Under the pieces are notes generated by a model that had not been told where the DNA came from, made no database searches, and saw nothing but the letters and a program-made list of their open reading frames with translations. Shown here one piece after another: positions 1 to 4,602 of a stretch of DNA of 6,483 nt; the first letter of the stretch is position 1, and every line of letters begins with the position of its first letter. The DNA is taken from the NCBI GenBank assembly GCA_937915045.1, contig CALDNM010000121.1:1-6483 (forward strand), read 5' to 3'. A program made the translations under genes and the position numbers. The stretch is from an uncultured Clostridia bacterium. GTDB lineage: Bacteria; Bacillota; Clostridia; Peptostreptococcales; Anaerovoracaceae.

Positions 1-62
1 AATTTTCATATATGCCAATTGTTCCATTGCAAACTAGAATCGCAGTATATTTTTAGGAGGAA

Positions 63-83
63 GGCCCGCGCTGAGCGCGGGCC
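63..83. other. GC-rich hairpin, 9-bp perfect stem
   Basis: The arms GGCCCGCGC (63-71) and GCGCGGGCC (75-83) are perfectly complementary around a TGA loop. Neither side carries a clean run of T, so it is not a canonical intrinsic terminator. The left flank TAGGAGGAA (54-62) looks like a ribosome binding site, but no start codon follows at usable distance. It could be the end structure of an upstream transcript or part of a structured RNA. The stem is certain; its role is unknown. Confidence 0.5.
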
Positions 84-94
84 GATCTATATTC

Positions 95-158
95 AGCGGC
101 AGCTCTGCGCGGCCATATGTTGACTCAGTACTGCCGGAGCAGAGCGATCGAGTTTTTT
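95..158 (+). terminator. Hairpin followed by T6, possible intrinsic terminator (copy 1)
   Basis: GCTCTGC (102-108) pairs with GCAGAGC (139-145), and an inner CGGC (110-113) pairs with GCCG (133-136), leaving a 19-nt loop. A run of six T at 153-158 lies seven bases past the stem, farther than in a textbook terminator. It is a plausible stop for transcription entering from the left edge of the window. The stem is directly visible; the terminator role is inferred. Confidence 0.4.
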
Positions 159-173
159 AGCGGAAGCTCTGCG
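95..173 (+). repeat. 15-bp direct repeat forming the left arms of two tandem hairpins
   Basis: AGCGGCAGCTCTGCG (95-109) recurs as AGCGGAAGCTCTGCG (159-173), with one mismatch in 15 and 64 bp apart. Each copy provides the 5' arm GCTCTGC of a hairpin closed by GCAGAGC (139-145 and 205-211). This suggests duplication of a whole hairpin unit followed by divergence of the loop. Confidence 0.75.
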
Positions 174-222
174 TCAGGTGTCCTCTGGACCTAGAGGCAC
201 TGTCGCAGAGCATTTATATTCT
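166..222 (+). terminator. Long imperfect hairpin with T-rich tail, possible terminator (copy 2)
   Basis: GCTCTGCG (166-173) pairs perfectly with CGCAGAGC (204-211). Inside, GTG (178-180) pairs with CAC (198-200) and CCTCT (182-186) with AGAGG (193-197), closed by a six-base loop. About 18 base pairs form in total, with small bulges. The tail ATTTATATTCTT (212-223) is T-rich but interrupted. With copy 1 it would make a tandem terminator ahead of the lctP promoter. It could instead be the 3' end of a small RNA. Confidence 0.4.
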
Positions 223-267
223 TCGCTGCCCTGCCACACATGCCGGACCATTCTCAGAATTATCTGC

Positions 268-296
268 TTGACAAACCTGCCCCGCCAGTATATGAT
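268..296 (+). promoter_or_regulatory. Sigma-A promoter of lctP
   Basis: A perfect -35 box TTGACA (268-273) and a -10 box TATGAT (291-296, one mismatch to TATAAT) are separated by exactly 17 bases. Transcription should begin near 302-304. That leaves an untranslated leader of about 250 nt before the lctP start at 557, long enough for substantial regulation. No better promoter was seen closer to the gene. Confidence 0.75.
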
Positions 297-309
297 TTAC
301 CCAAAATAC

Positions 310-324
310 ATTGGTAGGGCCAAT
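310..324. promoter_or_regulatory. Dyad ATTGG-N5-CCAAT just after the lctP transcription start
   Basis: ATTGG (310-314) and CCAAT (320-324) form a hyphenated dyad about 7-20 bases downstream of the predicted start site, a typical place for a repressor operator. As RNA it would be only a weak 5-bp hairpin. The regulator is unknown. GntR-type lactate regulators are a general possibility, but no specific consensus is recognised. Confidence 0.3.
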
Positions 325-337
325 ATCATATCATTTG

Positions 338-352
338 TTTCCAATTTGGAAA
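338..352. promoter_or_regulatory. 15-bp palindrome TTTCCAATTTGGAAA in the lctP leader
   Basis: The seven-base arms TTTCCAA (338-344) and TTGGAAA (346-352) are perfectly complementary around a central T. The site lies about 35-50 bases after the predicted transcription start. It shares the CCAAT core with the dyad at 310-324, so the two may be a pair of sites for one protein. Alternatively the ATTGG at 310-314 could pair in RNA with CCAAT at 341-345. It matches no operator I can name. Confidence 0.35.
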
Positions 353-370
353 GTTGATTTAGAGTTGATT

Positions 371-480
371 CAGATCAGTCCAGATCCGTTTCGATCCATT
401 CGATCGATCCAGACTGACCCAGATCGATTTAGACTGATCCCGATCGGTTCAGATCCATTCGATCGATCCAGATCGATTTC
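371..480 (+). repeat. GATC-rich 10-bp-period minisatellite in the lctP leader
   Basis: About eleven degenerate 10-bp units, such as CAGATCCGTT, AGATCGATTT and AGATCCATTC, follow one another, and GATC occurs 12 times between 373 and 474. Positions 393-413 recur exactly at 452-472. The longer block 393-430 equals 452-479 except that the second copy lacks one 10-bp unit (AGACTGACCC). This shows that the array has changed by whole-unit gain or loss. It lies entirely between the lctP promoter and the ribosome binding site at 485-491. It is partly translatable in the lctP frame, but no ribosome binding site supports that. Confidence 0.85.
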
Positions 481-500
481 ATTCAAAGGAGTATTTCGAT

Positions 501-572
501 ATGATTTTGGTTTTATTTTTAAAGAAGCACGCGGACCGCGCCGAAGGGAGTGTGTCATGCATAGCAATGTAA
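501..572 (+). CDS. Putative 23-residue leader peptide overlapping the lctP start
   Basis: An ATG at 501 is preceded by a good ribosome binding site AAAGGAG (485-491) with a nine-base spacer. The frame runs 23 codons to TAA at 570-572 and overlaps the first 16 bases of lctP in another frame. The peptide starts MILVLFLKK, hydrophobic then basic, and ends with CIAM; it has no family I recognise. The AAAGGAG cannot serve lctP, because no lctP-frame start codon lies between it and 557. The lctP ribosome binding site (543-550) sits inside this ORF, so its translation could open or occupy that site and couple the two. It could be a true leader peptide or a chance ORF; codon count is too small to decide. 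Confidence 0.42.
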   Translation: MILVLFLKKHADRAEGSVSCIAM

Positions 573-2209
573 TTCTGTTTTTTATAGCTCTGATACCGAT
601 CATCTGGCTGATCGTTTCTCTCGGAGCTCTCAAGATGCCCGGACACAAGGCGTGTCCTATCGCTCTTGTGATCACACTTATCCTGGCAATAGCAGTCTGG
701 AAATTTTCCATCCTTGATTCGCTCACCGGAGCGCTCGAGGGTGTCGTCATGGGCCTCTGGCCTATCGTCTACATCATCGTAGCCGCTGTCTTCACATACA
801 ATCTGACCACAGCGTCAGGCAGCATGAACACCATACAGAAAATGATGACAGGCGTTTCATCAGACAAAAGGATCCTGACACTCATACTCGCCTGGGGATT
901 CGGCGGCTTCCTCGAAGCTATCGCAGGATTCGGTACCGCCGTAGCTATCCCCTCAGGCATAATGGCCGGCATGGGCTTCAACCCTATCACAGCTGCCGTC
1001 CTCTGCCTTATTTCAAACACGACGCCGACAGCATTCGGCGCGATAGGCCTTCCTGTCACTACACTTGCGCAAGTCTCCGGTCTGGACGTCATGCACCTTT
1101 CATATGTAGTAACATTACAGCTGTTCGTGCTCATCCTCATCATTCCGTTTGTCCTCGTTGCCATAGTCGGCGGAGGGCTCAAAGGGATCAAGGGAGTATT
1201 TGGAATAACACTCGCGTCAGGGCTCGCGTTCGCGATCCCGCAGATATTTGTCGCGAAATTCATCGGTGCCGAACTTCCGGCTATCGTCGGATCACTGTGC
1301 TGCCTGGGAGTTACTATCTTCATGGCGAAGAAGTTCTACCCGGTCACAAACCGGCCCGATCTATCGATCAGCGTGCATGACAGCACTGACGCGCTCGAAG
1401 AAAACGGCGCGTCCGGCGGCAGCGCCGATGCCCAGGGCGGCGGCAAAGAGCTCGCTCAGGGCGGCGCCAAAGAACTCGCTCAGGCCGACGGCAAAGTCAC
1501 GCCGAAGCAGGCGGTCATCGCATGGATGCCGTTCATATTCGTATTCGTTCTTATAATCCTGTGCTCGTCACTTGTGCCGCCGATACATAACGTTCTCGTT
1601 TCCATACAGACATCGATACAGATATATACAGGAAACGGCGCGAGCCCATACACATTCCAGTGGCTCGCGTGTCCGGGCACGCTCATCATCATAGCGACAT
1701 TCCTCGGAGGACTGTGCCAGGGGCTCAAACCAAAAGAGATCCTTATCATCCTCGGGAAGACAGCTAAACAGATGTCTAAAACAGCGATCACAGTCTGCTC
1801 GATCGTGGCCCTCGCGAAAGTCATGGGTTACAGCGGCATGATCTCGATCATAGCGACAGTACTCGTTGCGTTGACAGGAAGCTTCTATCCTCTCATCGCG
1901 CCGATCATCGGAGCGCTCGGGACATTCGTAACAGGCAGCGATACATCGTCGAATGTACTGTTCGGACAGCTCCAGGTCGAAGCGGCGCGCGCCATAGACG
2001 CGAACTCGTTCTGGATCGCGGCTGCAAACATGGCAGGCGCGACAGCCGGCAAGATGATCTCGCCTCAGAGCATAGCAGTCGCGACAGCGGCTACAGGCCT
2101 CACGGGGCAGGAAGGTACCATACTTACGAAAGCCATGAAATTCTGCGTAGCGTACGTAGTGATCATCGGCCTGGTAGTCTACTTCGGCGGCCCGCTGCTC
2201 GGTTTCTGA
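557..2209 (+). CDS. lctP: L-lactate permease (LctP family)
   Basis: This 550-residue integral membrane protein belongs to the lactate permease family, which imports lactate (some members also glycolate) by proton symport. About a dozen hydrophobic segments are visible. Family signatures are GFGGFLEAIAGFGTAVAIP (residues 114-132), NTTPTAFGAIGLP (154-166), GSDTSSNVLFGQLQ (460-473) and NMAGATAGKMISPQSIAVA (491-509). Length is normal for the family. The start at 557 is chosen because GAAGGGAG (543-550) lies six bases upstream and the N-terminus begins directly with the first membrane helix. A longer reading from TTG at 311 would translate the leader repeat and is unlikely. A hydrophilic loop near residues 260-318 contains a Gly/Ala/Lys/Glu-rich tandem repeat. 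The gene is monocistronic, with its own promoter and a strong terminator. Family assignment is firm; substrate preference is inferred from the family. Confidence 0.94.
   Translation: MHSNVILFFIALIPIIWLIVSLGALKMPGHKACPIALVITLILAIAVWKFSILDSLTGALEGVVMGLWPIVYIIVAAVFTYNLTTASGSMNTIQKMMTGVSSDKRILTLILAWGFGGFLEAIAGFGTAVAIPSGIMAGMGFNPITAAVLCLISNTTPTAFGAIGLPVTTLAQVSGLDVMHLSYVVTLQLFVLILIIPFVLVAIVGGGLKGIKGVFGITLASGLAFAIPQIFVAKFIGAELPAIVGSLCCLGVTIFMAKKFYPVTNRPDLSISVHDSTDALEENGASGGSADAQGGGKELAQGGAKELAQADGKVTPKQAVIAWMPFIFVFVLIILCSSLVPPIHNVLVSIQTSIQIYTGNGASPYTFQWLACPGTLIIIATFLGGLCQGLKPKEILIILGKTAKQMSKTAITVCSIVALAKVMGYSGMISIIATVLVALTGSFYPLIAPIIGALGTFVTGSDTSSNVLFGQLQVEAARAIDANSFWIAAANMAGATAGKMISPQSIAVATAATGLTGQEGTILTKAMKFCVAYVVIIGLVVYFGGPLLGF
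1433..1500 (+). repeat. 24-bp in-frame tandem repeat in the lctP central loop
   Basis: Two adjacent 24-bp copies (1433-1456 and 1457-1480) differ at two positions, and a decayed third copy starts at 1481. They encode the 8-residue repeats QGGGKELA, QGGAKELA and QADGKVTP within the cytoplasmic-type hydrophilic loop of the permease. Because the unit is a multiple of three, copy-number change would alter loop length without breaking the frame. Confidence 0.8.
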
Positions 2210-2222
2210 TCTCACATATAAT

Positions 2223-2260
2223 ATACTAAAAGAACGGCCCGTCGGCCGTTCTTTTAGTAT
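2223..2260. terminator. Bidirectional intrinsic terminator between lctP and ilvA
   Basis: A perfect 17-bp stem (2223-2239 with 2244-2260) closes a four-base CGTC loop. The GC core GAACGGCC/GGCCGTTC is flanked by AAAA on the left and TTTT on the right, so a U-tract follows the core in both directions. It begins 13 bases after the lctP stop and ends 16 bases from the stop of the convergent gene, so it should serve both. Confidence 0.92.
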
Positions 2261-2276
2261 GTCTGGAAGCATGCCA

Positions 2277-3494
2277 TTATTTCACATGCACTTCATAGTT
2301 ATTTTCCCTTAATTTCTGTCTGAGCGATTCAACATGTTTTTCGTCCTCTGTCTCAAGTTCGAGAGAAACGATTATATGCCCGAGCTCGATATCTCTTCTC
2401 GAACGCTCATGATTGACATTCAGGATATTCGCTCCTGATTCCGCTACGAGTTCGAGAAGCTTTGTCAGTGTTCCCGGATGATCCGGAAGAACTGTATCGA
2501 AGAATACCTTCCTCTGCGACTTCACGAGTCCGTTATCAATGATCCTCGTCATCTTGTTTATATCTATGTTGCCGCCTGAAACGAGCGATACGACATTCTT
2601 GCTGCTGATGCCGCTTATCTTTCCGTTCATGAGTGAAGCAGTCGGGCAGGCTCCGGCGCCTTCCGATACTGTCTTGACCTTCTCAAGGAGGAACAATATG
2701 GCCTGCGCTATTTCCGACTCGTCGACCGTCACGATATCATCCACATATTTCTGAACGATCTTGAATGTATTTTCTCCCGGAGTCTTGACAGCGATGCCAT
2801 CAGCCAGAGTCACAGGTCCGGAGACCGTAGTCCTCTTTCCGTTCCTTATCGATTCTTTCATCGACGGGATGTTTTCTGTCTGCACTCCTACGATCTTTAT
2901 TCCCGGTTTAAGTGTCTTCGCAGCGAACGAAATGCCGGAAATGAGGCCGCCTCCGCCGATAGGTACTACTATAACATCTGTCTCAGGCAGCTGTTCCAGG
3001 ATCTCACACGCGATCGTGGCCTGCCCTGCCATTACTACAGGATCATCGTAAGGATGTACGAACGTGAATCCCTTTTCTTTTTCCAGTCTCTTCGCTTCAG
3101 CCGCGGCATCGTCGAAGAAGTCGCCTTTGAGCACTATGTCAGCGCCATAACTCTTTGTGGCCACTACCTTTGAAAGAGGCGCGTGTTCCGGCATGCATAT
3201 CGTAGCCGGGATCCCGAATACCTGCGCCGCGAGCGCTACGCCCTGCGCATGGTTGCCGGCTGATGCCGCGATGACACCTTTCGCCTTTTCCTCTTCGCTC
3301 AGGCTTGCGACTTTATTATATGCTCCTCTGAGCTTGAATGATCCGGTCCTCTGCAGGTTTTCCATCTTCAGATACACCTTGCTGTGCGCCATATCACAGA
3401 GCTGCTGCGACATGGTCAGTGCTGTGTGCTGCGCTACTCCGTTCAGGCGTTCGCGCGCTTCGTTTACCATATCCATGGTCAGAATTTCAGACAT
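2277..3494 (-). CDS. ilvA: Threonine ammonia-lyase with C-terminal ACT domain
   Basis: This PLP enzyme deaminates L-threonine (and often L-serine) to 2-oxobutyrate plus ammonia, feeding isoleucine synthesis or threonine catabolism. The 405-residue protein has the fold-type II PLP core at about residues 15-315. The PLP-binding Lys54 lies in GSFKLRGA, SAGNHAQG spans 78-85, the phosphate-binding GGGGL spans 180-184, and SGGN spans 306-309. An ACT domain follows at about 330-405. This is the short single-ACT form, not the longer IlvA of enterobacteria, so whether isoleucine inhibits it is uncertain and the name tdcB could also apply. The ATG at 3494 is chosen because GAAGGGAG (3505-3512) lies 10 bases upstream. 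A GTG at 3518 in the same frame would place that site inside the gene. It has its own promoter, divergent from the hydrolase gene, and shares a terminator with lctP. Confidence 0.93.
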   Translation of the reverse strand: MSEILTMDMVNEARERLNGVAQHTALTMSQQLCDMAHSKVYLKMENLQRTGSFKLRGAYNKVASLSEEEKAKGVIAASAGNHAQGVALAAQVFGIPATICMPEHAPLSKVVATKSYGADIVLKGDFFDDAAAEAKRLEKEKGFTFVHPYDDPVVMAGQATIACEILEQLPETDVIVVPIGGGGLISGISFAAKTLKPGIKIVGVQTENIPSMKESIRNGKRTTVSGPVTLADGIAVKTPGENTFKIVQKYVDDIVTVDESEIAQAILFLLEKVKTVSEGAGACPTASLMNGKISGISSKNVVSLVSGGNIDINKMTRIIDNGLVKSQRKVFFDTVLPDHPGTLTKLLELVAESGANILNVNHERSRRDIELGHIIVSLELETEDEKHVESLRQKLRENNYEVHVK

Positions 3495-3534
3495 GATCGA
3501 TTGTCTCCCTTCTATCACGTTCCAGACTTATAAA

Positions 3535-3555
3535 TGCGTATGCCTCGGCATCGCA
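3535..3555. promoter_or_regulatory. Hyphenated dyad in the ilvA leader
   Basis: TGCG (3535-3538) pairs with CGCA (3552-3555) and ATGCC (3540-3544) with GGCAT (3547-3551), with one bulged T at 3539 and a two-base centre. The two-base centre is too tight for an ideal RNA hairpin and suits a DNA operator better. On the minus strand it lies roughly 10-30 bases after the predicted ilvA transcription start. The binding protein is unknown. Confidence 0.3.
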
Positions 3556-3570
3556 ATACTTACTGCCATC

Positions 3571-3599
3571 ATTATATATCAACCGGCAACAGAATACAA
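3571..3599 (-). promoter_or_regulatory. Sigma-A promoter of ilvA
   Basis: On the minus strand a perfect -10 box TATAAT (3576-3571) and a -35 box TTGTAT (3599-3594, four of six matches) are separated by 17 bases. Transcription should start near 3564, giving a leader of about 70 nt before the ATG at 3494. Confidence 0.7.
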
Positions 3600-3654
3600 A
3601 ACTATTTTAACGTGAATGAAATTTTGTTTACCGCACGTCCCCTCCCTGCCGGTG

Positions 3655-3660
3655 TATAAT
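3655..3660 (+). promoter_or_regulatory. -10 box for the MBL-fold hydrolase gene
   Basis: A perfect TATAAT lies 24 bases before the ATG at 3685, and AAGGAGG (3672-3678) lies six bases before it. No good -35 box occurs at 16-18 bases upstream; TTTACC (3627-3632) is too far at 22 bases. The promoter may be weak or need an activator. The leader would be under 20 nt, leaving little room for RNA-level control. Confidence 0.45.
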
Positions 3661-3684
3661 ATTTATCAAATAAGGAGGTAAACG

Positions 3685-4587
3685 ATGTACGAACTCATAA
3701 AACCGGCCCCTCACAGCTGGTATATAGAAAGCCCGACTAAAATCGGAATATATGTGAGCGACGAAACCGATGAAAACGGAAAACGTAAAGCTTATCTCAT
3801 AGACACCGGGAACGACAAGGACGGCGGCAAGAAAGTCCTGCGCGCGCTCGAGGGAGAAAACATCGCCATCCAGAGCGTATTCATCACACACTCGAACGCC
3901 GATCACGTCGGCGGCTGCCGCATCATCACGAATCGCCTCGGCATCAAAGCTTACGCGCCGGGGATCGAAGCGTGCATAACCGAGCACCCGATCATGGAAA
4001 CATCATACCTCTACGGAGGATATCCGCCGAAGGATCTGCGCCACAAATTCCTGATGGCCCAGCAGTGCGGGTGTGAGGACCTCGAAAAAAACCTCGACGC
4101 GCTTCCCGCGGGTCTTGAGATGATCCCTCTTCATGGGCATTACTTCGATATGGTCGGATTCCGCACCTGTGACGACGTGGTCTATCTCGCCGACTGCCTG
4201 TCGAGCCGAGAGAATATCGAGAAATACGCGATCTGGGTCGTCTATAATGTGGAGGATTTTCTTTCCACCCTCGATGCAGTAATGAAGATGGACGCGAAGC
4301 TTTTCATCCCGTCGCACGCGGCTCCCGCTGAGGATATACGGCCTCTCGCTCAGTTCAATGTCGATACCGTGCGTGAAATAGCGGACGCGATCTGTGATAT
4401 CATAAAAGAACCGATGATAAGCGATGAAATCATCCGGCTGGTATTCAAAAAATATGGGCTTGAAATGAATTTCGAACAGTATGTCCTCGTTGGCAGCACA
4501 GTGAGATCTTATCTCTCATGGCTCCGCGACACAGGACGCGCCGAAGCGGAAGTATCTGACTGCCGCCTCATCTGGCACGCCATCTGA
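3685..4587 (+). CDS. Metallo-beta-lactamase-fold hydrolase with variant metal motif
   Basis: This 300-residue cytoplasmic protein has no signal peptide or membrane segment. The MBL fold is shown by YLIDTG (37-42), the metal motif THSNADHVGG (68-77), His150 in PLHGHYF, Asp170 in YLADCLSS and His211 in IPSHAAP. The usual HxHxDH reads HxNxDH, with Asn71 where the second histidine is expected. All other ligands (His69, Asp73, His74, His150, Asp170, His211) look present. Residues about 225-300 resemble a winged-helix tail, as in LACTB2-type MBL proteins. The substrate is unknown: hydrolysis of a thioester, lactone, phosphodiester or similar bond is possible, and nothing in the context picks one. 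The start is firm: AAGGAGG with a six-base spacer. It is transcribed divergently from ilvA and converges on the muramidase gene with a 15-bp gap. Confidence 0.9.
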   Translation: MYELIKPAPHSWYIESPTKIGIYVSDETDENGKRKAYLIDTGNDKDGGKKVLRALEGENIAIQSVFITHSNADHVGGCRIITNRLGIKAYAPGIEACITEHPIMETSYLYGGYPPKDLRHKFLMAQQCGCEDLEKNLDALPAGLEMIPLHGHYFDMVGFRTCDDVVYLADCLSSRENIEKYAIWVVYNVEDFLSTLDAVMKMDAKLFIPSHAAPAEDIRPLAQFNVDTVREIADAICDIIKEPMISDEIIRLVFKKYGLEMNFEQYVLVGSTVRSYLSWLRDTGRAEAEVSDCRLIWHAI

Positions 4588-4602
4588 TATCCACGTACCA
4601 GG

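Larger units (their letters stand above)
1..267. other. Gene-free stretch with three hairpins, upstream of the lctP promoter
   Basis: I see no credible coding sequence here: the short open stretches lack a ribosome binding site followed by a start codon. The stretch contains a GC hairpin at 63-83 and two larger related hairpins at 95-145 and 166-211, annotated separately. All three lie upstream of the lctP promoter at 268-296, so they are not in the main lctP transcript. They more likely end transcripts entering from the left edge or belong to a small untranslated RNA. The rest (1-54 and 212-267) is A+T-richer with nothing recognisable beyond a short CAGA/TCTG dyad at 255-266, next to the -35 box. 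Confidence 0.6.

Noticed and set aside
117..192. 25-codon open frame from ATG 117
   Set aside because: It has no ribosome binding site and lies across the two hairpins, whose base pairing explains the sequence better.
95..211. T-box or other known riboswitch for lctP
   Set aside because: The structures lie upstream of the clear lctP promoter at 268-296, and no T-box sequence or other recognised riboswitch core is present.
371..480. CRISPR array
   Set aside because: The units are 10 bp, degenerate and contiguous, without unique spacers, and no cas gene is in the window.
311..556. N-terminal extension of lctP starting at TTG 311
   Set aside because: It would translate the leader minisatellite, begins almost at the transcription start with no ribosome binding site, and adds a non-family segment. 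ATG 557 has GAAGGGAG six bases upstream and starts at the first helix.
1568..2272. 234-codon open frame antisense to lctP
   Set aside because: Its product is Arg/Cys/Tyr/Asp-rich without any family signature, it runs through the terminator hairpin, and it mirrors the codon pattern of lctP. It is a shadow frame.
3495..3518. GTG 3518 as the start of the threonine ammonia-lyase
   Set aside because: The only good ribosome binding site (3505-3512) would lie inside the gene. It is correctly placed for ATG 3494, where family homology begins.
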